DNA of 7,855 nucleotides, taken from positions 1 to 7,855 of the forward strand of contig CAYPNI010000160.1 in the NCBI GenBank assembly GCA_964411925.1, written 5' to 3'. The position numbers and the translations under genes are program-made. Source of the DNA: VFKU01 sp964411925. Its GTDB lineage: Bacteria > Hydrogenedentota > Hydrogenedentia > Hydrogenedentales > GCA-2746185. Below the pieces are notes generated by a model. The model made no database searches, was not told the DNA's origin, and worked only from the letters and a program-made list of their open reading frames with translations. Shown here one piece after another: positions 1 through 5,489 of this stretch (position 1 is its first letter; the number at the start of each line of letters is the position of its first letter).

Positions 1-3
1 CGG

Positions 4-54
4 AGGGGTCTTGTAAACCTCTTTTTTTGGAAGCCGCTCCCACGGAGTTTTTTT
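4..54 (+). terminator. Possible tandem intrinsic terminators of an upstream gene
   Basis: Two T7 runs (22-28 and 48-54) each follow a small potential hairpin read on the + strand. The first pairs 4-9 with 17-22 (AGGGGT with ACCTCT, one G-T pair, 7-base loop). The second pairs CTCC at 37-40 with GGAG at 44-47 around a 3-base loop. Stem followed by T-run is the layout of rho-independent termination and would mark the end of a + strand gene lying left of the window. The stems are short, especially the second. The same bases also stay open as leftward coding sequence, so this is a tentative call. Confidence 0.3.
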
Positions 55-85
55 CCGACGCCCTGAGCGTTCTGAGGCAAAAAAC

Positions 86-129
86 ACAATATGTTGTATA
101 TAAATCATTTTCATTGCGCCTCATATTGT
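86..129. promoter_or_regulatory. AT-rich inverted repeat, possible operator
   Basis: ACAATATG at 86-93 is matched exactly by its reverse complement CATATTGT at 122-129, with starts 36 bases apart. The first arm also sits in a smaller dyad, ACAA-TATG-TTGT at 86-97. The segment 79-130 is markedly AT-rich inside otherwise GC-rich DNA and includes TATAAA at 99-104. Paired binding sites for a regulator, or simply an AT-rich promoter region, would both fit. No regulator family can be named from the motif. Confidence 0.3.
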
Positions 130-153
130 AGATCAAACGACTAAGCAAGTCCA
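125..153 (-). promoter_or_regulatory. Candidate sigma70-type promoter, leftward
   Basis: On the minus strand TGGACT (plus 153-148) and TACAAT (plus 130-125) are 17 bases apart. They match TTGACA at 4 of 6 positions and TATAAT at 5 of 6. It would drive transcription toward the left edge, away from the ATPase operon, and its -10 overlaps the right arm of the ACAATATG inverted repeat. Whether a divergent gene exists beyond the edge is unknown. Confidence 0.3.
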
Positions 154-159
154 GCGAAA

Positions 160-298
160 AGACTCCCCGAATCGATTAGGTTTGGGTTAGCGCCGGGAAC
201 GATCCGGGCCGTTCAGATGGACGAATTCCGAATCGTCGGGGCCCGGGTTAACCGCGCGTTAACTCACGCGTGAACCATCCCCAACACCCGGGGAGTCT
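160..298. repeat. 10-base inverted repeat enclosing nested stems
   Basis: AGACTCCCCG at 160-169 is the exact reverse complement of CGGGGAGTCT at 289-298. Between them 202-210 can pair with 240-248 (nine pairs, one of them G-T). Inside that, GACGA at 220-224 pairs with TCGTC at 233-237. Further right lie GTTAAC at 247-252 and 258-263 and the palindrome TCACGCGTGA at 264-273. The arrangement could fold as a closed domain if transcribed. In GC-rich DNA some of these pairings are expected by chance, so the RNA interpretation is inference. Confidence 0.4.
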
Positions 299-384
299 GG
301 CGAGGCCCCACAAAATGTAGGCACCCTAATTTATGGATTCGAGGGACGGCGCGTCGAGAAAGTTGATCGCGTCCGAGTAAGTTT

Positions 385-427
385 CCCGATCGCGGGTGGC
401 CGGATCGTCTCGGCCGGGGCGATCGGG
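385..427. repeat. Strong two-part hairpin in the leader
   Basis: CCCGATCGC at 385-393 pairs perfectly with GCGATCGGG at 419-427. Inside, GGCCG at 398-402 pairs with CGGCC at 411-415 around an 8-base loop (403-410), and short purine-rich segments separate the two stems. No T-run follows, so it is not an intrinsic terminator for either strand. It may be a structured leader element or a protein-binding dyad. GATCG occurs four times between 364 and 425. Confidence 0.45.
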
Positions 428-750
428 GTTGGATTCTCGCGACGAAGACTCGCGCGCTGACTCGCCGCTTCGACGGCACGCGTACTAGCGCAGCAAACCC
501 CCACGCGCGCCGCGCGATGCGAGGATCTTCGCGGACATCGGGCGAGTGCGTTTTGCTTGACTCGCTAATCGCGGCTATGGCAGGATTCGGCCAGGCTTTG
601 GGTGCAGCTTCCCTTCGTTGAGCGTATCCACCCGCTCCCGCGTCCGTGGTGAGTGGGCCTTTCAAGCCAGTATCTGGATCGAAATCCGGTTTCGTTTATT
701 GCGTCTCGGACGCTGCCGTCGGCAGGGCTGTTAACAGGTAAACCGTAACT

Positions 751-1098
751 GTGTCGCACGATTCAACTCACAACGGCAAATCGATTCTCTCCGATGTCGC
801 GAGACACGAACGCGAATTGCTCGCTCGGATCGACGCATCGCGCGATGAAGCGCGCCGAAACGTCGAGCGCGCGCGCGCGGACGCATCGAAGCATCAGTCC
901 GATGAAGCGGCCCGCGCGGAGGACGACGCGTCAAGGACGCGCAACGAAGCGGCGCGGGTTCGCGAAGCGAAGTTCAACGCGTCCGTGGCCGATGCGGCGT
1001 CGCGCCTGGAGGGGAGCCGCGCGACGGCGATGGGGCGCGTTGGCGAGATGGCCAACGACGTTCTCGGCATGTTCTTGCCGAAGGGGGGCGCATCATGA
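751..1098 (+). CDS. atpH: V/A-type ATPase peripheral-stalk subunit H (G-like)
   Basis: This 115-residue, highly charged protein is almost all predicted helix, rich in Ala, Arg, Glu and Asp from about residue 12 to 95 (for example DEARRNVERARADASKHQ). That is the look of the stalk coiled-coil subunit (archaeal AhaH, Thermus G, Enterococcus NtpF). It would pair with subunit E to form the peripheral stalks that hold the A3B3 head against membrane subunit I. Length and position, first in the operon and directly before I, both fit. GTG at 751 is the only usable start because an in-frame TAA lies at 739-741. The ribosome binding site is weak (AGG at 736-738, 12 bases away). Its stop overlaps the next start as ATGA. 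The tail GMFLPKGGAS is encoded by bases that also supply the binding site for I. Sequence alone would be too low in complexity for a firm call; context carries it. Confidence 0.8.
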   Translation: MSHDSTHNGKSILSDVARHERELLARIDASRDEARRNVERARADASKHQSDEAARAEDDASRTRNEAARVREAKFNASVADAASRLEGSRATAMGRVGEMANDVLGMFLPKGGAS

Positions 1099-3038
1099 TC
1101 GCAGACATGGCCCGCGTAGAACTTGTCTGCTTGAGCGCGACGCGGAACCGTGTGGTCGAATCGCTGCAGGCCAAGGGCCTGCTGCATCTTGAGGAAGTGC
1201 CGACGGCGCTGGAAGACGCGCCGGATTTCCTCAACCGCGCGACGCTGTGCGAGTCGGATCAGGCGGCGATGAGCCAGCTCGAGGAATCGGACCGGGCGCT
1301 CAAGGAAATCGCGCCGTTGCTGACGGTGGCCCCGAGCGAGATCGAGGTGAAATCCGCGGTCAAGGGCGTTGCGGAGTGGACGCCTGAGGCGACGGCGACC
1401 AAGGTCCGTGGCTGGGCGGAGTCGCTGCGGACGGTGACCCGCGGGCGAATCGAGCGGCAGGACGCCATCGAGGTCCTGAACAACTACAAGGGTATTCTCG
1501 AATCCGTCGCGCCGGCATTGGGCGGCACGGGCGTGAAGCTGGGCCGGGGCACACGGGCGATCGTGCTGCAGGGCAACGTGAAGAAAGTCGTCGCGCGACT
1601 CGAACAGCGGCTGGGCGACGAGATCGGCCCGGAGTGCCAGTTCCACAAGAACCAGACCGCGCGCAACCGGCTCGTCGGGCTGCTGTCCTTTCCGGTGGCG
1701 AAAGAAGACGACGTGACGCGCATTCTCGGGCAGGAAGGCGTGACGCCGGTGGACATGCGCGAGCAGGGATTCGCCGATGCGACGATCGCCGAAGTGCTCG
1801 CGCGCATCGAGAAGACGGTTACGCAGCATCAGAGCGAGATCGTGAAGTTCGAGGGAGACGCGAACAAGATCTCGCGGCAAGTTGGCAGCGAACTGATCGC
1901 GGCAAAGGGCATCGTGGCGGATCGCCTGGCGACGCTGCGCGTGCAACTGCAATTCGCGCAGAGCAAAATGGTGACGGTCATTCACGGCTGGACGCCGGTG
2001 GATCAATACGGCGCGCTCGAGGCGGCGGTGCAGCGGGAGTTTCCGGGCGAGGTTGAGGTCAACCGAATCGGCCTGGGAGACGTCCCGCATCATCACGTTC
2101 CGACGCTGCTGCGCAACCATTCAATCTTCAAGCCATTTGAACTCGTCATGCGACTGTTCAAGCCGCCGACGTACGGCACGGTCGATCCGACGTGGATGGT
2201 CGGGCTCTCGTTCGTGGTGTTTTACGGGTTCATTCTGGGCGACGCGGCCTACGGCACCGTCATCGTGCTGCTGTCCATGTGGATCAAGAGCAAGTGGGGC
2301 AAGTCCGAAATCGGCAACGCGATCGGCACGATCGCGATGTACATGGGCATTAGCTCGATCATCTTCGGCGTGATTTACGGCGAATACTTCGGCAACTTTG
2401 TCGAGTTGTGGTTGTGGCCGAAGGTGTTCGGAGCGGAATTTCATTTGTACCTGTTCCACCGGGCGCACCGCAGCACCGAACTGCTCGTGTTCGCGATTCT
2501 GTTCGGGGTCCTGCTGATCCCGACTTCGCTGATTCTCGGTATTCGCGAGAAACTGCGCCACGGCCACACCAACCACGCGATTGAACAACTGGGCATGTTG
2601 TTGGGCCTGATTGCGCTGCTTCTGTTCGTGATGGGATTCCTCGGCGTACCGGGGCTGTCCTCGACGCCGATGCTCGCGATCGAAGCGGCGCTCGGGCTGG
2701 CGGCGGCGGTTCTCCTGTTCTATTCGATGAAGCTGATGGGCCTGGTCGGCTTGATCGAAGTGGTGTCGCTGGGTGGCAACGTGATGAGTTACGCGCGTCT
2801 GATGGCGCTGGGGATTGCGTCCATCGCTCTCGCGGACATGGCCAACATGATGCCGGGCCTGATGGGCTATGCGTTCGGCATCCCGATGGCGCTGCTCATA
2901 CACGTGGCGAACATCGGTATCGGCATTGCGAGTCCAACGATTCACTCGTTGCGACTTAACTTTGTGGAATTCCTCCCGAAATTCTATTCGCCGGAGGGGA
3001 GAGGCTATAACCCGTTCAGAAAGGAAGCACAATGGTAA
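1095..3038 (+). CDS. atpI: V/A-type ATPase membrane subunit I (a-subunit homologue)
   Basis: This 647-residue protein is the stator subunit that forms the two ion half-channels beside the K ring. The cytoplasmic half (about 1-350) is hydrophilic with coiled-coil stretches (about 50-75 and 225-290) and carries the family segment HGWTP at 297-301. Membrane helices follow at about 366-395, 405-430, 460-482, 495-516, 524-546 and 590-612, with a tilted amphipathic pair in between. Family motifs are DPTWMVGLSFVVFYGFILGD (364-382), GDAAYG (381-386), GVIYGEYFG (425-433), MSYARLMALGIAS (564-576) and HSLRLNFVEF (617-626). R568 and R620 correspond to the two channel arginines and E555 to the channel glutamate 13 residues before the first. 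The canonical GDxGYG appears here as GDAAYG. The start is set by AAGGGGGG at 1081-1088. The gene overlaps H by 4 bases and K by 7. Length is normal for the family. Confidence 0.97.
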   Translation: MIADMARVELVCLSATRNRVVESLQAKGLLHLEEVPTALEDAPDFLNRATLCESDQAAMSQLEESDRALKEIAPLLTVAPSEIEVKSAVKGVAEWTPEATATKVRGWAESLRTVTRGRIERQDAIEVLNNYKGILESVAPALGGTGVKLGRGTRAIVLQGNVKKVVARLEQRLGDEIGPECQFHKNQTARNRLVGLLSFPVAKEDDVTRILGQEGVTPVDMREQGFADATIAEVLARIEKTVTQHQSEIVKFEGDANKISRQVGSELIAAKGIVADRLATLRVQLQFAQSKMVTVIHGWTPVDQYGALEAAVQREFPGEVEVNRIGLGDVPHHHVPTLLRNHSIFKPFELVMRLFKPPTYGTVDPTWMVGLSFVVFYGFILGDAAYGTVIVLLSMWIKSKWGKSEIGNAIGTIAMYMGISSIIFGVIYGEYFGNFVELWLWPKVFGAEFHLYLFHRAHRSTELLVFAILFGVLLIPTSLILGIREKLRHGHTNHAIEQLGMLLGLIALLLFVMGFLGVPGLSSTPMLAIEAALGLAAAVLLFYSMKLMGLVGLIEVVSLGGNVMSYARLMALGIASIALADMANMMPGLMGYAFGIPMALLIHVANIGIGIASPTIHSLRLNFVEFLPKFYSPEGRGYNPFRKEAQW

Positions 3039-3382
3039 CGAAGCGATCGATGGTGAAGTGGGGTGTGGTGGCCTTCGCGGTCATGGCGGTGGTTGCGCTG
3101 GGCGCGCCGCTGGCGATGGCGCAAGACCATGGCGGCGACGCCGCGGCGGAGTCCGACGGCGGCGGCCTGGGCGCGCTTGGCCTGGGCATCGGCGCGGGAA
3201 TCGCCGTGGGGCTGGCCGGCCTCGGCACGGGCCTGGCCCAGTCGGGCGTGGGCGCGGGCGGCACGGGCGCGATGGCGGAGAAGCCCGAACTGTTCACGAG
3301 CGTCATCATTCTGTTCGCGATTCCCGAGACGATCGTGATCATGGGTCTCGCGATCGGTTTCTTGCTCTACACCAAGATCTGA
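3032..3382 (+). CDS. atpK: V/A-type ATPase rotor ring subunit K (proteolipid)
   Basis: This 116-residue protein is the ring subunit that carries ions across the membrane. Residues 1-30 look like a signal peptide: basic K4, R5 and K9, a hydrophobic run 11-28, then AMA before Q31. A short acidic, glycine-rich stretch (31-45) follows. One helical hairpin comes next: helix 1 about 46-72 (glycine-rich), loop around KPE (84-86), helix 2 about 88-113. E99 in IPETIVIMGL is the ion-binding carboxylate, and Q70 in helix 1 aligns with the glutamine of sodium-binding rings. The cleavable leader plus single hairpin resembles the Thermus ring subunit and differs from the doubled four-helix form of Enterococcus. 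AAGGAAG at 3021-3027 supports this start over the in-frame ATG at 3050. Whether the ion is H+ or Na+ cannot be decided: the proton-driven Thermus protein also has Q and PET. Confidence 0.95.
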   Translation: MVTKRSMVKWGVVAFAVMAVVALGAPLAMAQDHGGDAAAESDGGGLGALGLGIGAGIAVGLAGLGTGLAQSGVGAGGTGAMAEKPELFTSVIILFAIPETIVIMGLAIGFLLYTKI

Positions 3383-3400
3383 CGCGGGGCTGCCGTACCG

Positions 3401-3997
3401 ATGGCAAGTCCTGCCCTATTCGATTCCATGACGCGGCAGGTGGAGGCCGAATGTGCCGACCACCTGGCGAAGGCGCGCGCCGAAGCGGAGCGTATCCTCG
3501 CGGATGCGCGCGCGAAGGCGGCCGCGTCGCGCGACGCCGTGATCCAGAGCGCGCGCGCCGAGGTGGAGCGACTGGACACGCTGTGGAAGCAGAAGGCCGA
3601 AGGTGAGTCGGTCCGTCTCGACCTCGCGATGAAGAACGAGGCGGTCGAGGCGGTGCTGGCCGAAGTACAGCGCAAACTGCGCCAGACGGTCGAGGGCCCG
3701 AACTTTGGCGGCATCCTAGACAGGCTGCTCGGCGAACTCATGGCCGCGGCGGGCACCTCGACCGATATCACCGTGCTTGCGCCGAAGGCGCATGTCGATC
3801 GCGTGCGGAGTTGGCTCGAGAACAACGGCCGCGGCGGCGTGAAAGTCGAGGGTTCGGCGGAATTCTGGGACGGCGTGGCCGTGCAGGATCCGAAGCGCAG
3901 TTACCGCATCAGCAACACGCTTACGGGCCGGTTCACGCGGGTGGAGCAGGCGGCGCGCAAGCACTGCATGACGAGTCTGTTCGGAGGAAGGGCCTGA
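3401..3997 (+). CDS. atpE: V/A-type ATPase peripheral-stalk subunit E
   Basis: This 198-residue protein has the two-part design of subunit E. Residues about 10-100 are a charged helix with Ala/Arg/Glu repeats (AKARAEAERILADARAKAAA) that would wind with subunit H. The globular domain from about 105 to the end packs on top of subunit B. The C-terminal signature is recognisable: a Gly-rich turn NNGRGGVKVEG (about 142-152), then YRISNTLTGRF and the closing LFGG, matching the NTL..R...LF pattern of the family. Length is typical. It lies 18 bases after K and 2 bases before C. No good Shine-Dalgarno precedes 3401 (only GGGG at 3386-3389). An in-frame ATG at 3428 (residue 10) is not better placed, so the longer form is kept. 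The start is therefore less certain than the identity. Confidence 0.93.
   Translation: MASPALFDSMTRQVEAECADHLAKARAEAERILADARAKAAASRDAVIQSARAEVERLDTLWKQKAEGESVRLDLAMKNEAVEAVLAEVQRKLRQTVEGPNFGGILDRLLGELMAAAGTSTDITVLAPKAHVDRVRSWLENNGRGGVKVEGSAEFWDGVAVQDPKRSYRISNTLTGRFTRVEQAARKHCMTSLFGGRA
3983..3990 (+). promoter_or_regulatory. Ribosome binding site fixing the start of subunit C
   Basis: GGAGGAAG lies within the last codons of the E gene, 9 bases before ATG at 4000. It decides between this start and an in-frame ATG at 3811, which would add 63 residues overlapping E in another frame with no resemblance to the family N-terminus. Confidence 0.75.
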
Positions 3998-3999
3998 CG

Positions 4000-5055
4000 A
4001 TGGCCGATTCGTTCGGGGCATACATCAACGCGCGCGTTCGCGGCATGAAGAGCGCGCTGCTCTCGCGCAACGAACTCGAGGCGATGCTCGACGGCGGCCG
4101 CATCGATCAGATCGGCGAAGCGTTGCTGAAATCGCCGTACGAGGTCGAGCTGGCCGAGGCGCTCTCGCGCTACCAGGGCGCGGACGCGATCGAGGACGCG
4201 GTGTCGCGCAATCTCGTGGTGACCTTCGGCAAGCTCCGGAGCATGTGCCGCGAGGAAACGGCGCAGCTCGCGGAAATTTTCATCGGCCGTTGGGACCTCA
4301 TCGCGGTGAAGGCGTTGCTGCGCAACCGGCACCACGGCGTCAGCCCGGACACGGCGGCACATTCGCTCGTGCCGAGCCCGTCGATGCCGCAGGCGGTGCA
4401 GAAAGAACTGGCTTCGCAGGACACGATGGAGGCGCTGGTTCGCGGCCTGGCCGCCTGGAACGGCGGGCTGTGTCGCGGACTGGTGGAGGCGTTGCCGGCG
4501 TACCAGGAGACGAAGAATCTGCGGGTGCTCGAAGAAGCGCTCGACCGCGCGTATTTCGTTCGCAACCTCGTCAAGCTGGACACGTTCCGGTCCAAAGACG
4601 CCGAGTTTCTCAAGGAACTGCTGCGCTCGGAGATCGATCGCATCAATCTGCGGCGCTTGTTCGAGCCGCGCGCGCCGGGCGTCGAACCCGAAGAGGTGCT
4701 GCGCGAGATGTTGCCGCGCGGCCGGCTGACCGAGCAGACGCTGCGCGAGATCGCCAGCGCGGGATCATCCGAACGGGCGGCGGAAGTAGTGTCGCGCACG
4801 GCCTACGGCGACATGGCCGAGGCGCTGGCCGTGTTCGCGCAGACGGGCAAGTTCAGCGCGCTGGAACGGCAGTTTGAAGTGAAATTCATCGAGCGTCTGC
4901 GCCGGGCGATGCAACGGCAGGGCATCGGTCTCGCGAGCCTGCTGCGGTACGCGTGGCTCAAATACAACGAAGTGATGAACCTGCGCATCATCGCGCACGG
5001 CCTGGCGGCGCGGCTTCCGAAGGCGCGGCTCGAGCAGGAGATACTGCATGTCTAG
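4000..5055 (+). CDS. atpC: V/A-type ATPase subunit C (central-stalk socket, d homologue)
   Basis: This 351-residue, all-helical soluble protein sits on the cytoplasmic face of the K ring and receives the D-F shaft (family vATP-synt_AC39). The N-terminus YINARVRGMKSALLSRNELE (residues 8-27) is the typical opening. Further family landmarks are IGRWDLIAVKALLRNRHHG (about 89-107), a repeat of the same helical theme with SEIDRINLRRLFEPR around 210-222, and the C-terminal KYNEVMNLRIIAHGLAARLP (about 320-340) before QEILHV. Internal similarity between the first two landmarks reflects the repeated three-lobed fold of the family. Length is standard (about 320-360). The start at 4000 is chosen for its ribosome binding site and for beginning at the conserved N-terminus. 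The 3' end overlaps the F gene by 8 bases, so the two are probably translationally coupled. Confidence 0.95.
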   Translation: MADSFGAYINARVRGMKSALLSRNELEAMLDGGRIDQIGEALLKSPYEVELAEALSRYQGADAIEDAVSRNLVVTFGKLRSMCREETAQLAEIFIGRWDLIAVKALLRNRHHGVSPDTAAHSLVPSPSMPQAVQKELASQDTMEALVRGLAAWNGGLCRGLVEALPAYQETKNLRVLEEALDRAYFVRNLVKLDTFRSKDAEFLKELLRSEIDRINLRRLFEPRAPGVEPEEVLREMLPRGRLTEQTLREIASAGSSERAAEVVSRTAYGDMAEALAVFAQTGKFSALERQFEVKFIERLRRAMQRQGIGLASLLRYAWLKYNEVMNLRIIAHGLAARLPKARLEQEILHV

Positions 5056-5368
5056 GATCAGCGCGATCGCGCACGGCGCGACCTCGATCAACCTCGCGCT
5101 CGCGGGCATCCGCGTGACGGAAGTGGCGGACGCGAAAGACGCGGAATCGGCGCTGGACACCCTGCTGCAGGAAAAACTGGACGTCATCATCATCGAAGAG
5201 AGTTTGCGCGTCCACTTTTCCGAACGGATGCAGGACCGGCTGAAGCGGCACAAGGGCGCGCCGCTGCTGGTGAACTGCCCGTCGTTTGACGACGAGGAAA
5301 CCGACGTGGATGCGTATCTCTCGTCGGTGATCAAGCCCGCGGTGGGCTTCGAGATTCGGCTGGTCTAG
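5048..5368 (+). CDS. atpF: V/A-type ATPase subunit F (rotor shaft / regulatory)
   Basis: This 106-residue protein has the alternating beta-alpha pattern of subunit F: a beta strand and loop at 1-20, DVIIIEESL (about 45-53) as a buried strand, the long helix VHFSERMQDRLKRHK, and PLLVNCPSF (about 72-80). The C-terminal helix ends in KPAVGFEIRLV, which matches the conserved end that inserts along subunit D. F binds the central shaft and is reported in Thermus and Enterococcus to modulate ATP hydrolysis. AGGAG at 5036-5040, 7 bases upstream and inside the C gene, marks the start. Length is typical (about 100-110), so the TAG at 5366 is the natural end even though the frame stays open after it. 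F is followed by the only large gap in the operon. Confidence 0.93.
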   Translation: MSRISAIAHGATSINLALAGIRVTEVADAKDAESALDTLLQEKLDVIIIEESLRVHFSERMQDRLKRHKGAPLLVNCPSFDDEETDVDAYLSSVIKPAVGFEIRLV

Positions 5369-5402
5369 GCAGGTTTTCGACAAGAATCGCAGCGATCGGA
5401 GC

Positions 5403-5431
5403 AAGATCCTTCGCTGGCGCTCAGGATGACA
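5403..5431. repeat. Copy of a widespread short interspersed palindromic repeat
   Basis: The core AGATCCTTCGCTGGCGCTCA (5404-5423) followed by GGATGACA (5424-5431) closely resembles the family GATCCTTCGCT..GCTCAGGATGACA, scattered in intergenic DNA of many environmental bacteria. Its translated shadow on the minus strand reads CHPERQRRI, a familiar spurious peptide signature. ATCCT (5406-5410) pairs with AGGAT (5423-5427) as an imperfect stem. Recognition is from memory, and no other copy lies in the window. Confidence 0.65.
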
Positions 5432-5442
5432 ACGAGAGCTCT

Positions 5443-5489
5443 GGACGAGATGAGAGTTCAGGACGACATGAGAGAGGTGAGACGAGATG
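5443..5489 (+). repeat. Short direct repeat running into the A-gene start
   Basis: GGACGAGATGAGAG (5443-5456) recurs as GGACGACATGAGAG (5461-5474) with one change. The core GACGAGATG appears a third time at 5481-5489, where its ATG is the start codon of the A gene. The units are 18 and 19 bases apart. The second unit overlaps the Shine-Dalgarno. The pattern suggests local tandem duplication of the initiation region. Confidence 0.6.
5474..5480 (+). promoter_or_regulatory. Strong ribosome binding site of subunit A
   Basis: GAGGTGA is a seven-base match to the 16S anti-Shine-Dalgarno complement and lies 6 bases before ATG at 5487. It is among the best sites in the operon, which fits A being needed in three copies. 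Two upstream ATGs (5450 and 5468) are out of frame with A. Confidence 0.75.

Larger units (their letters stand above)
131..750 (+). other. Long non-coding leader upstream of the ATPase operon
   Basis: These 620 bases contain no reading frame I can support. Minus-strand frames here are arginine-rich shadows, and the best short + frame (517-621, 34 codons) has no ribosome binding site. The content is potential secondary structure. There is a 10-base inverted repeat (160-169/289-298), a strong hairpin (385-427), a GGAT-CGAA-ATCC tetraloop hairpin at 676-687 and CTGCC-GTC-GGCAG at 713-725, 25 bases before the first start codon. The best promoter-like match toward the operon is TTGACT at 557-562 with a poor -10 (CAGGAT, 581-586, 18-base spacer), too weak to call. 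I do not recognise tRNA, tmRNA, RNase P RNA or SRP RNA here. Confidence 0.55.
5369..5486 (+). other. Repeat-bearing spacer between the F and A genes
   Basis: This 118-base gap stands out because the other visible junctions run from an 8-base overlap to a 34-base gap. It contains an interspersed repeat, two alternative hairpins (5390-5400 with 5407-5416, and 5406-5410 with 5423-5427), the palindrome AGAGCTCT at 5435-5442, and a direct repeat leading into the A start codon. No T-run follows the hairpins, so a terminator is unlikely. No promoter match was found. Confidence 0.7.

Noticed and set aside
217..273. 18-codon + strand frame inside the nested inverted repeats
   Set aside because: No ribosome binding site; more simply a chance frame.
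517..621. 34-codon + strand frame in the leader (MRGSSRTSGE...)
   Set aside because: No Shine-Dalgarno, no known relative, and length within chance expectation.
264..759. Two overlapping minus-strand frames (133 and 64 codons) in the leader
   Set aside because: They overlap each other in different frames, lack ribosome binding sites and have arginine/proline-rich compositions typical of non-coding GC-rich DNA.
894..2120. 408-codon minus-strand frame opposite the H and I genes
   Set aside because: It lies antisense to well-supported genes, its product is Arg/His/Gln-rich without a recognisable domain, and long antisense frames are common in GC-rich DNA.
2121..3032. 303-codon minus-strand frame opposite the I gene
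   Set aside because: Product is dominated by His, Arg, Gln and Glu, the mirror of membrane-helix codons on the other strand. No start signal or family likeness.
3811..3999. 63-residue N-terminal extension of subunit C
   Set aside because: It would overlap the E gene in another frame and lacks family similarity. The ATG at 4000 has a good ribosome binding site and begins at the conserved N-terminus.
5390..5430. Intrinsic terminator between the F and A genes
   Set aside because: Hairpins are present but no T-run follows, and the downstream genes belong to the same complex.
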